Below are positions 29,995 through 42,310 of a stretch of DNA of 52,500 nucleotides, piece after piece. A program made the translations under genes and the position numbers. The notes beneath the pieces are model-generated. The model was not told the origin of the DNA, searched no databases, and worked only from the letters and a program-made list of their open reading frames with translations. Every line of letters starts with the position of its first letter. Position 1 is the stretch's first letter. Location: contig NC_135554.1 of NCBI RefSeq assembly GCF_964340395.1, positions 23,538,092 to 23,590,591 of the forward strand, in the 5' to 3' direction. The stretch comes from Glandiceps talaboti (lineage: Eukaryota > Hemichordata > Enteropneusta > Spengelidae).

Positions 29995-30069
29995 CTAGTC
30001 TTGCTGCTAGACGTTCGGGCTTTCTTTCGATGCTAAAACTATAAGCGAACGAAGTTCGCATGTGAGGGC
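29995..30069. repeat. Inverted second copy of the 20.2-kb foldback repeat
   Basis: Begins CTAGTCTTGCTGCTAGACG and runs through CTTTCTTTCGATGCT to GCATGTGAGGGC, the reverse complement of 20195-20271. Only the proximal GTTCGGGC arm is kept here. Confidence 0.65.
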
Positions 30070-30178
30070 GGAAATTGCTTTGAACGCTCAGTCATTGAGA
30101 GCGCGGAAATTGCTTTGAACTCTGTCATTGAGAGCGCGGAAATTGCTTTGAACGCCCAATCATTGAGAGCGCGGAATT
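30068..30178. repeat. Minisatellite, three units of about 33-36 bp
   Basis: The unit GCGGAAATTGCTTTGAAC followed by a CATTGAGAGC end is repeated three times, directly next to the inverted foldback repeat. Confidence 0.8.
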
Positions 30179-30703
30179 GTCCTTCTCGTCCACCGTAATA
30201 AACAGTCCTCAACACGTAGCTCAGTAGCATGCATTTGCGATATAATTATTGGCTCGGAATGTTTTGGGTTTTTTGACAAATACATGGCACAATGTCTTGG
30301 AATATTTTTAGTCAAAAAGTTTGAACGGTAACTTATGGAACGTGGAAAAAAAACATTTAGTGTTGCGTACAACACAGCTGTGTGAATACTCGAGTCACGG
30401 GACATGCAAGTACATTTACAGTTTATAAATTATATAAACACACAGTATACAATCGTGTATTCAACTCATTCAGTATATTTCAACCGGGTATGGTAAAACA
30501 TTACAGTTAATCTCGGTAATCCAATTCAACCTTTGTTTTATTTCTTTTTGTCTTACGTCTTACCAGTATTTACCGAGAAAGATAGTGATTCCCAGCTTGG
30601 TCGTTAATTATTCAGGATTACGTCGTTTGGGTGGAGAACGCATAATTACATGCAAATGAACCCGTGTGATTAACTTACTCCCCTTTAAAAGGCAAATGCA
30701 CCA

Positions 30704-30741
30704 CGAGTCATCAGTTTTTTAGTGCGAAAAATGCCGAGTGA
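30704..30741 (+). promoter_or_regulatory. Mutated counterparts of the AP-1/ARE motifs upstream of GST copy 2
   Basis: The aligned positions read CGAGTCA (30704-30710) and GCCGAGTGA (30733-30741). Each has one base changed relative to copy 1, and each change hits a core position. About 20 bp holding a CCAAT-like box nearer the start codon in copy 1 (near 23042) is also absent here. Confidence 0.35.
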
Positions 30742-30934
30742 CCATAACAAAGAAGCCAAGCTGATAATCTGATTGGCTACTAATGTTTACTTTTCTAACT
30801 CATTCATCATACATGTCACATGGTGTTCCATATCCAATAAATACTCGTGTCTTAAATTGCAGACCTTCACTACATGCACTGAGTTGGTAGACACTGTTTT
30901 AGACCTGCCTTCACCTACAACGTCTGCTGCAACC

Positions 30935-31214
30935 ATGCCAAAGTACAGACTCACTTATTTTAACAGTCGTGGCCTTGGTGAGCCAATTCGACAGATTTTT
31001 ATAGTGTCCGGAGTTGCGTATGAAGACAATCGTATTACACAGGAAAAATGGCCGGGTGAGAAGGCATCAGGAAGTAAGTAGCGGTGAAAATTTTTACATA
31101 ACTGTTCAAATAATATGCGTCCTTTATTGATTTTTTTTGGTACAACTGAACCAATAAAGTTCAGTAGTGCTAGAGGCATGATGCGGTATCTGTCCGTCGG
31201 TCTTGTCTGTCTGG

Positions 31215-31287
<73 letters not shown>

Positions 31288-34200
31288 CGCGCGTGTGTAT
31301 GTATGTATGTATGTATGTATGTATGTATGTATGTATGTATGTATGTATGTATGTATGTATGTATGTATGTATGTATCATATCATATCATCATATTATGTA
31401 CAGCTTTGAAGGCTAAAAGCCTATGAGTCGATCAAAGGTTAAAAAAAAATCATATGTTCAACAGTCCATAGTCCAAAGTTCCCCGAATAGTAACATGTAT
31501 ATAGTATTTGTATTCAGCCCAGTGACTGTCTAGAGTGTTTTTGAAAGAGTTGATAGTATTTGCTGTAACAATTTTTGTTGGCAGTTTATTCCATGCATTG
31601 ATGATCCGGTTTGGAAAAAAGTTGACGCGAGTTGACTTCTGATCAAAGACTTCCGAAGTTTCAGTGGGTGGTCTCTCGTGGCACTATGTGTTTCACATTG
31701 GAAAAAAATGCTGGTTCGCAGAGTATTTACCATGAAGATACTTCCATACTTCTATTATATCGCCCCTCATCCTTCTGTACGACATACTGGGAATATCTAA
31801 GCGTGTCAAACGTTCACTGTAGCTCAAGTCTCTCATTCCTCCAATTAATTTTGTTGCTCTCCGTAACACATTAATTAAATTGCAGTCTTTAACAAAGCGT
31901 GGTGACCACACAACATTGGCGTACTCTAAATGCGGACGCACAAGGGCAATGAAGAGTCTTTTCAGTGATTCTTTGTCTAGATATGTGAATGATCTTCTAA
32001 TTAAACCGAGTATCTGATTTGCCTTATTTGCTTGTTTCTGTACATGAGGAGAAAATTTCAGTTCTGTATCAACGAAGACACCAAGGTCCGTTTCTAATAA
32101 AGTTGTCTCAAGTGCAGTCTGTGTGTTTCCACTGTCCATGGTGTACTGGAAGCTTGTGTTGTTATGGCCCATATGCATGGTTTTACATTTAGAAACATTG
32201 AACTTCAGTTGCCATTGATCAGACCATGTCATTAATTTGTCAATGTCATGTTGGAGCATCTCACAATCAGCTGTAGTTTGCACTGTTCTGTATATCTTGG
32301 TATCATCAGCGAACATAAGACAGGAGCTATGAAGGACTGAGTCAGGTAGGTCATTGATGAAACAAACAAAAAGAACAAGACCTAGGGCACTGCCTTGGGG
32401 AATTCCGCTAGTTACTGGAGCCCATTTTGATGAAAAACAAAATGATCACATCACAGGTGTGTGATTTGGGTTAAAAAAAATTTTTTTTATATTAAACTTA
32501 AAATCAAAAACTACTGAGCAGATCAGTCTGAAGTTTGGTGGGAATGTTCTTAGGGGTGTTGAGATTAAGAATTGTTCATGACATGATGATCCTGTAAGTG
32601 ATACACAAATCAGGTATAAAATGTGTCGTTTGGCCATAAATCTATCATTCCAAAACTACAAAGCAGTTTGAGCTGAAATTTAATGGAGATGCATCTGGGG
32701 ATATGTAGATGAAGGTGTTTCACAACTTGACCCCATTGGCGATATGCCAATTAGGCCTAACAATCTCAATGTTGGTAAAAAAAAACTTTTATCTTGAAAA
32801 CTACATAGTGAAATGGGGCTGAAATTTGGTGGGGGTGTTTGTGGAGATGTTATTCTGCAGTTTTTGTTCAAAACATTTTGACACAACTGGCCCTAGCAAC
32901 AGTGAAATTATGATGTATATTATAATAACGCGGATGGGTAGGTAAGTGAATAAAGATTCAAAAAAATGAATGCAAATATAACTAGCAACAAGACCACACC
33001 CATAGCAACAGCCAAATGATGATTTATATTGCAAATATGAAAATTGGGAAGGATAGGCAAGTGAATAAAGATTCCAAAAATGTATGCAAATATGCCTATC
33101 AACAAGACCACGCCCATAACAACAGCTAAATACAGTTTTGCTACAACACCATTGGCGCTATTTTTAAGATTTGATAAAAGCTGAATGGACCTGAATGAAA
33201 ACTGCATCTAAAGAATAAGTTTTAACGTCGTATGCTCCGTTTCAACAACAATATTCCTTTCCATCTCATCTACAGGGAGAGGTTAGCTACCAAGCTATCG
33301 CTTTTTATTAATTGTAGAGTTCTTCTTTGCTTCTTAGTTTTTTATTGTGATATGATATAAACTATATACCACATTAGTCTATGGATTATTGTATTATATT
33401 TACATGTTGACTATTTTAGTAGTCTGTGGAAGCGTCACCAAAAAAATATTTTGTTGTAACAGTTGTTAATCGTAATGGCGCCTTTTTAACCAGACAACTT
33501 CTTAATATCTACGTTTTTCCTCAAAACACTAACATCTTAACCGAATTATGTCGTGATATTGTACAACACTGAAATGTTTTGTTTTCTAATCTTTACAGAG
33601 TATCCGTTCGGTTCGATGCCAATTTTAGAGATTGACGGAAAGACGCTGGCTCAGTCCTACGCCATCGCTCGATATTTGGCGAATGAATTTGGTAAGCAAT
33701 TAATTATGAAGTAATCATGGGAATTCAAACAGTACTGTCCTCCACGTTTCATGATGGTCGAATGGATGTTAGAACGGCTGGCTTGGAATCTGTAGGTCAC
33801 AGTCCTGAACTTCATAGCCGTGGTGATGTCAGAATGGCTAAAGTCCATCATGGGTATTAGGTTTGAACTACGTGTGCACGATTGTGCCCCAGCTATATAA
33901 TGGGTACCTTGTAGGATAGGTTGCAATGTGAATGTTTTAATCATATGTATGAAGAGGGCTGAAGAGGTGCAATGTATCACATGGTTCCGAAGGACTTGAG
34001 GAAATGTGAAGGGCCAGTTTGCAGCTAGGCCCGTGCCAAGAGTAATAATTGCAAAGCGCTTTGGACACAATGTAGGAAAGCGCAATATTAAACTAATGTT
34101 ATTATTTGTATTAATTTAAAAATCAGAATTTGTAATTAATGTTATGAGCTTAGAACATTTCTGGAGAAATAATAATGTAACCCCCCCCCCCCCCCCAAAC

Positions 34201-36315
34201 AACAACATATTATAGTTTTTGGATACTGTCCTTGATATCGATGTTCGACACTGAAAAGAGTACTTACAAATACACCTACAATCATGATAGTAATAGTAAA
34301 CATGTTGAGACAGGGCAAAACTGCTTCACCATGTTTATTTCTGTAGAAACTATAAGTTTTATTATTTCAGGTGTACATGCTATATTCAAATGTTTTGATT
34401 TATTTTAAAGGACTTGCAGGGAAGACCAACATGGAGAAGGCAGAAGTCGATATGGTAGCTGATGCTGCCAATGACTTCGGACAAACAATAGGAAAAGTTG
34501 CGTTTGAAAAAGACGACGCCAAAAAGGTTTGTGACTGTAAATTATTGATTATGATTAGAAGGAATGTTGATATATTGATGGTTAATAGTACTATGGTCAG
34601 GGATCCATGATAATATTTAGTATTTGGATTTATAAATGCGAATAATTACACGTGCGTGCAAGTGTATGTTTATGGGGGGGGGGGTTACATACAACGTGCA
34701 TGTATGATATGTGTCTGCGTGCGTGTATGTATGTATGTATGTATGTATGTATGTATGTATGTATGTATGTATGTATGTATGTATGTATGTGTCTGTGCGT
34801 GCGTGCGTGCGTGTGTGTGTATACATGCAAGACATCGTTCACTGGGAAAAACTTTATTTGACCATTGACATGGTACGTTATTTGGTAGTACAGTATCTAT
34901 TACAAAGTGAAAGTTAGTCATGGTCGCAAACCACGGCCTGTTTTACGGCAACGTTCTTAACGAGCCTCCCCACAGGTACTTATTTCAAAATGTAGTGGTA
35001 GAAATAATAACTCTGGTTTGCGAGGATGAAGTTAGTCCGTATACATATATATGTTCAGAATTTTCTTTTTTTCCCTTCTTTTTCTTTCAATTATCTAATT
35101 TAGGCCGAGGGAATGAAGAATATTAAAACAAAAGATGCACCAACTTATCTTGCTGCAATGGAGAAGATTTTGACAAGCAATAAGGGTGGAAATGGTTACT
35201 TTGTTGGTGACAGTGTAAGTTAAAACTTGCATATTCAAAATGTAATTACAATGTTGTATGTATCGTTACTCCCATACCAAAACTAACGCAATGATCGGAA
35301 GTATGAAATACAAGCTATACAGTGTAGTATACTTTTCTTGTCTGCATTTAATTGTATCGACTCTTTAGACTTCTAAAACCAAGGAAGCTGTGATTTTAAA
35401 GACCAGACTTTCGCTTAAATTCGTCGTGTGGTGGCGCCTTTTCGGCCACAGCTATCTCATTTGGCATGTCACCGTGACTGCCCCCCCCCCTCCCCCGGGT
35501 GCACCCCACACGGCGTACAGACTATAGTAGCCGTAACCATGACAATTAGTGATGGTTGGAAACAAAATATCCCCATTGCTGCACCCCTTTTTCTTGACTG
35601 TTTATGTTTGAAATATGAACATTGGCATTGAGCCCTAAAACGGCAGTTTGACTTTTGTCATTGAAGAACTCTAATCGTAAACTGTAAAGAACACTGGCTT
35701 ATTGGATATTAAATATATAGTTATGCCTTTTCATTAAATCGGTATTCAAAATTACCTTTTAATAAAGCATTACGAACGTCACACTATATCTATGCTAAAA
35801 ATTTCGAAAGTGAAAACTACTACTACGGGTTTCTAATACGTAAAATCTTATCGGATCCTCATTACGTTTATGCATGCATTTCTTTCGGCGCACAAATGTG
35901 GGTTAAATCACTGACATGTATGTGTGGATGTGTGTGAATGTATGTGTGTGTCTGCACGCGCATTACTGCATTTGTTTTAAGATGAAGAGAGCGTCCTCTG
36001 CATTGCTTTCTATAGTCACAAACCCAGAATTCGTAAAGATTCTTTTTAAAAAACATAACTGATTGAATTATGACAGTCCGCTTGTGACTGATCAAAGAGG
36101 GAATAACCATTATTTTATTAATGTGATTTTCATTTTTTTTAATTTTTCAGTTAACCTGGGCAGATTTAACATTTGTCAATCAAACTGAATATTATCCAAT
36201 GTTTGGAAGTGATGTCTTAGCTCCCTATCCTAAACTGAAGGCTCTTGTGGATCGTGTCAATGCACTGCCAAAAATTAAGGCCTGGAAGGATAAAAGACCA
36301 AAGACAGAATTTTAA
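30935..36315 (+). CDS. Sigma-class glutathione S-transferase, copy 2 (5 exons)
   Basis: Exons: 30935-31073, 33599-33691, 34411-34526, 35104-35214 and 36151-36315. They have the same lengths, phases and splice sites as the upstream copy and give 207 residues. Against copy 1 I count five amino-acid changes (G11S, V97A, K98N, N124K, D206E) and eight silent ones; exon 2 is identical. Tyr8, Trp39, Lys43, the cis-proline loop and Gln65-Ser66 are all kept, so the enzyme should be active. V97A and K98N are adjacent in the helical domain, which in this family lines the electrophile pocket. Intron 1 is much longer than in copy 1 because of a retrotransposon fragment and an extra segment of about 100 bp before exon 2. 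AATAAA lies at 36547-36552. Confidence 0.92.
31217..31376. repeat. (TG)n-(TATG)n microsatellite in GST copy 2 intron 1
   Basis: A long pure TG tract followed by TATG units, which copy 1 lacks. It abuts the 3' end of the retrotransposon fragment. Confidence 0.95.
31377..32437 (-). mobile_element. 5'-truncated, degenerate non-LTR retrotransposon (CR1/Jockey-like RT)
   Basis: On the minus strand, from about 32435, one frame reads [10 protein letters not shown], then the FADDT catalytic box, then [31 protein letters not shown] and VLRRATKLI. This is the back half of a LINE reverse transcriptase (palm end, thumb and C-terminal region). The frame breaks near 31700 at a poly-A run. It continues in a second frame ([15 protein letters not shown]) and shifts again near 31655 into [11 protein letters not shown] and [12 protein letters not shown]. 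The 5' half (endonuclease and early RT motifs) is missing. The 3' end runs into short ATATG-type repeats and a TATG microsatellite, as LINE tails often do. It lies in intron 1 of GST copy 2, antisense to the gene, and is absent from copy 1. It cannot encode a working enzyme. Confidence 0.85.
32438..33150. repeat. Copy 2 counterpart of the GST intron 1 repeat block
   Basis: Matches 23745-24460 of copy 1, with small indels, starting right after the retrotransposon fragment at AAAATGATCACATCACAGG. Confidence 0.65.
33748..34108 (+). mobile_element. Same SINE insertion in GST copy 2 intron 2
   Basis: Counterpart of the SINE at 24983-25350 at the matching intron position, with small indels and the same GCAAAGCGCTTTGGACAC block. 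Confidence 0.6.
34721..34822. repeat. (TATG)n microsatellite in GST copy 2 intron 3
   Basis: TATG run then GTGC/TG units. Counterpart of 26098-26208. Confidence 0.95.
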
Positions 36316-37169
36316 AAAGACCGACATTTAAAATTAGTGAAGTAAATCGTTAATGTGAAATTGTACGAAATATTTATCGTTTCCTCGTCCACTATATTTT
36401 TTTGCTTTTGGAGATGGCACTAACGGGCTTTCATATATTGCGTTATATGATATAAAATTATTTTTACAGTCCATACTCCTCTTGTATATGTATAGTAAAT
36501 TACGTCAAATATAAACATGGCAAATTTGTTTTCGTAGAAAAGAGTAAATAAAGTTTTATATAGTTCAACTTAATTTTGATTTTTGTCGTTTTTATCAGTC
36601 ATCTCCCTAACATGAAAGTTCTTCAAATGCTCAGCCTAGCCATCGACATCATCTACTACATTTCAGCAGTTAAACACAGAGTTCTGTCAGCAAGTATAAA
36701 ATATGTCCAACTGTATAGAATTACTAAAAAATGTATTGGTTGTCCAAAGATGTCAAAGGTGAAGTCCTCCTCACAAAAAGCTTCAATTGTGTTCTGGGGA
36801 CTTTCATTATTCGTAATTATGGTCCTAGTGATATTGTACAATTTCTAATAAAGAAGATAATTCAAGTTGCAGACTTCCGGTTTCGGAAATCACTCAATCT
36901 TGATCCTGTATACGTATGTTTGGCCGAAGAGCATAAGGATGTATGAAACGAGTATATATATGTGTGGGGGGGGGGGGGGTTGAAGGGGTGCTGTGTCTCA
37001 CACCACACAGTCGAATTAATCGAACACAAAGAGAATACTTCATACTACATGGCATACAGAGAGAGAGGGTGTTTACAAAATTTCAGGACGAACAGACATT
37101 TGGAGTAAGATATAACCGACAGATCAGATATATGCCGAAAACTTTGCATAATCTATAGTGATATGTTTA

Positions 37170-37329
37170 TAATCTCCCGGTATTCCGAATGAGTTCTACG
37201 TCATCGAGGTCGAATGATTCCCCTCATGTCGGCCGTATCCCTCTGAGCCGATAGGCGAGGAGGGATACAGACATAGGGGAATCATGAGTCCGAGATGACG
37301 TAGCACAAATGAGAAATACCGGGAGATTA
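37170..37329. mobile_element. Second copy of the 160-bp MITE, downstream of GST copy 2
   Basis: Same ends and length as the element at 28531-28690, at the matching place in the duplicated unit. It was therefore present before the GST duplication. Confidence 0.7.
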
Positions 37330-37902
37330 TTTATTTATTAGATATGTAGACCCACTAATTTTTTTCTGTTATGATGACACTTTGAAACTAAAATATTCTC
37401 AAAATTTACGATGAACGCGCATTAATTTTATGAAGTGAATGGGCTTCATGTCACTTTCGGCGTTTCGACAGCTGTCTTCATTACTACTACTAACTTAAGA
37501 TCAGTAAAGTCACACCACGTACTTTCCGGTAGGGAACATTTTGTCAACGACGGGACGTTTGTCAAGACTCGGTGACTATTGTTTTGACAAACTATAAATA
37601 TTTTCATCGGAAAAAATGAGAAATACCGAGAGACTGACGAACGAACGGCTGCCGGTTATGCATAATCTTTGAACTACGCAAGTTAAACGTAGAAAACACG
37701 GTGAAATTTTCAAAATCACATTGTCAAAAGTTATTCAAAACTGCTATCAATAATTGAATTATACGTTAAAAACATAAACACTAGCAAGTTAAAACGTCGA
37801 AAACATGATGAAATTTTCAAAATCACATTTTCAAAAGTTATTCAAATATTCTATCAATAGTTGAATTATTATATATATATATACATAATGTATATATATA
37901 TA

Positions 37903-38053
37903 TTTAACATTTCTCAATCAAACTGAATATTATCCAATGTTTGGAAGTGATGTCTTAATTCCCTATCCTAAACTGAAGGCTCTTGTGGATCGTGTCAATG
38001 CACTGCCAAAAATTAAGGCCTGGAAGGACCAAAGACCAAAGACCGAATTTTAA
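37903..38053 (+). pseudogene. Sigma GST copy 3: remnant of the last exon
   Basis: Homology to GST exon 5 starts inside the exon, at the second codon after the WAD motif, directly after an AT-rich dinucleotide run (37870-37902). It stays in frame to a TAA at 38051-38053. No exons 1-4 precede it and there is no acceptor. Differences from copy 2 include Val to Leu, Ala to Ile and Lys to Gln. The first 80 or so bases of 3' UTR match copy 2 closely. Farther on it has its own AATAAA at 38210-38215, in sequence recognisably related to the other two 3' ends. It is best read as the truncated end of a third tandem copy, lost at the AT-rich breakpoint. Confidence 0.85.
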
Positions 38054-39408
38054 AAAGACCGACATTTAAAATTAGTGAAGTAAATCGTTAATGTGAAATT
38101 GTACGAAATATTCATCGCTTCCTCGTCCACTCATCAATTTAATAACTGAATATTATGTTTAACGTTTCGTCATAATATGAACTAGTCTTGTTCTTCCAAG
38201 AAAGGGATAAATAAAGTTTTACATTAATTCAACTCAACGTTTATTCTGGTCATTTTTATCATCCATCGCATATCGCCCTAGTACACGTCTTTCACGACAT
38301 GGCCATCACCCTCATATTTTGCACCGGTGTTACAAACAGAAACAAGTTGGCGTCACGTCTTCAGTCACGTGGTCGGTGACATCCACCGAACAACACTTTT
38401 GGCCTTCAATCTATGCTCTTCAATTTGCATGTTCATTTCCAAAATTGCATGTTTTCCTTCCAACTAATTAGTCTAAAGTCTAAGAGCTAATATTTGGTAG
38501 GTGTACACTATATTGGGTGATTCAATGAGTGTAATCTGTTTGCATAATTAGCCCAAATTAGCCTCACGTTTCTCAATGCCGCCTCTGTCTTAAAAAACGT
38601 TGGTTCAAAGTAATTCAGATGTGGAATACGTAGTTTATGTGATCACCGAGTGTGTTTCTGTCTACTGTTAAGCAAATTACGTCAACCGTCTCGTTTCCTT
38701 GCGCACACTATTTTGTATGATTTTGATAAAAAATACCATCAAGTATTCTCGTATAGAGAAAGTGACATGGTGAGTTCCTTTCATTTCTGATATAATATTT
38801 AGGTCTTAACGAAATAGATATTACTTTTTGATGGTGCATTTCGATTGCTTTTCATAACTTTTAACTACTTTCAATACATGCAAGAAAGTATTTAAATATG
38901 TATAACATCTGTAATGACTACGTTAATTTTAATTTTTAGCTCGGAGAATATTCAAATTTTGATGTCATGTCACTTGTACATTATTGTTAATTAACTATGT
39001 TATGGATTATTTACTTTTAATTCATTCAAGTAAAACTTCATGTGTGTTTTAATTACAACTTGTTTGCATCAGAGTAAATCATTAAAAGGTGACCCTCCCC
39101 CTCATTCTCCCAAATATTCGCGACTTCGATGAAATCGTCATGGATATTTGCCTCAACCAGGAGAGACCAGATGCTCCCGGGATCCCAGCTCCACAGTCAA
39201 AACCCAAGTCACAAATCTCTTTGTGTCTTTGTGAACAAAGAGTTACTAACAACTCAAAGTGCTATCGCTCGTGAAAATACGGTGGCAGAATAAACCGAAT
39301 CACGAGTGAAAATAACTTCTGTATACCCTACCATCCATTGCGAGGCCATGGGGTTCTGTCATACTATTGTCTTGACAGCCATGTGAGCTATCGCAATAAA
39401 CTATATAA

Positions 39409-39410
<2 letters not shown>

Positions 39411-39460
<50 letters not shown>
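39411..39460. repeat. (AAT)n microsatellite
   Basis: Trinucleotide run. Confidence 0.95.
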
Positions 39461-40986
39461 TAAATAAACTATATTTATTTCTCTAACGAGGTGTTTGGTG
39501 ACATGTCTAAACAGCGTCATCATGTTGCAAGAACAGATCGTTGACCTGACCGAAAGAAATATAGAGGAGGAAAAGAGTTTCACTTTCTGAGTGTTTCTTT
39601 GAAAGCGAGTGAAATTTATGTAAGGTGAAATTTGAAATCATCATGAAATGACTCTCCAGAAACGAAGGTTTATGAAACTATCGTTATTTCATGGAGTGGT
39701 ATCTCCCTTTAAATGTGATGAAGTGGGATGAAGTGGCTCGTAGGAATTATCACATCAAAAGTTCTCTCAAATACAGAGAAAGGACTCTTCGCATTTAATA
39801 TGTAGATTAGGTGATAGAGATTGTCGTTTGCTGTTGTTGTTGTTGTTGTTCTGTTTATACAAATGTTATACATCATACTAAATTTAAATATCAAAATAGT
39901 GAATAAAACAGATGCCTTATAGGGAGGAAGTATCACCAATATCAAACACAGAGAAATGACACATCTCAACTATCACTAACTTTATGTATGATTTATACGC
40001 ACACGTTTCTCATAATCAATTTATCATACATTATACATATATCGATTCCAGATTACGATGAATTACTAATTTACATATATGACTATCACACCCACCTTGC
40101 AAGATATTTGAGGGGGTATATTCAGGTATGCATAAAATGTCTACACCTAGCAAATATTGAATAACTAAAGTTTAATGACCAAACTTTCTTTTGTTGACTA
40201 AGTTTGTGTTTAATGTTAGATGATATATCGTCAGCCATGTGTTTATTTATTCACAGATTACCTTTTTGGGACGTCGTGATTCAGATTCTGATATCACCTG
40301 TGTTTTTGAGTACAATGACGGTTGTCATATTCACTGCAAAAGTCATGAGTATACTTGTATTCGTTTACAGTTTACCCAAGACGTAAGACGTATTGCGTTA
40401 TTTTGAATCTGATTCTGAATCTATGAGTTCTGAAAAGAATGGACTGAAATTTGATATGTTTTATGGAAAGTCGTCGTCTTTGCAATCAGTATTCTTGTAA
40501 AGGTTAAATTCAAAGATCACATACAGACGGATGTATATGTTAACTGATGTAGAAAATCCCAGTGTAAAATCATGTCTACGACACCACATGTACGAAGAGA
40601 CGGACGCTACTAAATGGTCCAAATCCAACACAGATTCCGAATTGTGTTTGCATTGATAATGCTATTCACATAATCTGTAATACATCTGGCGTACAGAAGA
40701 AATTCAGTTGACCTCTGGGGTAAATTGGCGCGAGTATTAACACTTTTTCCTTCAACGAAATGATACAGGCATTACGCAAATGAAATATATACTGAGCTTG
40801 AGTCAAATTTAGGATCCTGACTGCAATCTTCATAACCAATCAAGTTATGTCAAATTAGATAATCTCAAGTTCAAACAATCTTTGCTACCAATCCTATCTC
40901 TTCATAATTGACCAATCATACGAAGGTCAATACCAAATTCGCGCCAATATGTATGGAATGTAGTCAATCAGACATACATTCAGTCC

Positions 40987-40988
<2 letters not shown>

Positions 40989-41024
<36 letters not shown>

Positions 41025-41027
41025 TAA
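40989..41027. repeat. (AATC)n microsatellite
   Basis: Tetranucleotide run ending in AATTAATT. Confidence 0.9.
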
Positions 41028-42129
41028 TTAATTGATTGTATCTGAAGTCTTTAAAGTGAGTTAAGCTATAAAGTTACAATAAACGAGCTACTTCTGTTAA
41101 TCTTGGCTAAACGTAGGTGGTTGTACATGTGTTAAGTTAACCAGCATACTTAAATAATCAACTACGCATCTAATAAATGCAATAATTGCATAAAATCAAC
41201 CGACTAGGGAACATACTGATGGACTCCCTAGACAGTTGACTAGGATACTCAATACAAATCCAATCACTCGACCACTTAGTTACATTAATAAATATAACAT
41301 TATTAAAACGCAATAAATTTCAAGTCAATATTTCTTTGGGTAGGGTAAGCGCGCCCATACTAATTCATAACAGGAAATAGAATATTTATAAAACATCTTT
41401 TAAAATTGGACAATAGTGTTGACAGGTTGTTTGACAATGATTCTACGTAAGAACACTTGGGATAACGAAAACAGAACAATGACAAAGTTTTAATGAGATT
41501 GGGAGATTCTGTAGGCTTTTGAACGCCGCAAATCGTGTATTTTTTGTGACACGGTCGTTTTTAATATTAATCAACATATCAATTCTATTGTAATACAGGA
41601 GTATATACAGTCAGTTCGGTTACTATATCCTGTATTATAGGTGAACAACGAGTACCGGTAGGTTGATAACGCATCGTTGGAGATCTAACTCTGCATATTA
41701 CCAGGTAAGCCGTCAAATTTGTTTCATTGTCAGGTCTTTTGACACACAACTTACTTAAAGTTTTTCCTATACCTGTTGCTTTTTCCCATTCAGTCGATAT
41801 TTAACTGAGTATAGTACATTAGAGTATATTACTATTATATATGTATGCACAAGGTTTGCCGACTTTCCGAATCGAATTTCCAACTCAGGCCAGGTCTTTC
41901 GACTGAACGATATAATCAATTTGAGAACATATAACTACACACATGTACATGTCCTAGGACAATTTTTTCTCCAAGAATTCTACAAAATACGAAATGCGAG
42001 CATTTTGTTTAAACAAACATCGGTGACCGTATGGCTTACACGATATAAAGTATTCGAAAATTGAAAATGATGTAAAAAGTTATATTGATTCACAGAACAT
42101 CAAACAGTGGAGCCTCTTAAATGTAGAGT

Positions 42130-42310
42130 CAAAGAAGAGTAGAATAGAGCAGAGTAGAGTAGAGTAGAGTAGAGTAGAGTAGAGTAGAGCAGAGCAGAGT
42201 AGAGTAGAGTAGAGTAGAGTAGAGCAGAGCAGAGTAGAGCAGAGCAGGGTAGAGCAGAGCAGAGCAGAGCAGGGTAGAGTAGAGTGCAGTGCAGTGCAGT
42301 GCAGTGCAGT
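42130..42310. repeat. (AGAGT)n/(AGAGC)n and (GCAGT)n pentanucleotide array
   Basis: About 180 bp of five-base units. The minus-strand open frames here are artefacts. Confidence 0.95.

Larger units (their letters stand above)
38216..42129. other. Intergenic, no gene recognised
   Basis: Follows the GST remnant. Only short open frames without conserved motifs, plus small inverted repeats such as AATACAGGAG...CTGTATT near 41595-41638. Confidence 0.6.
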
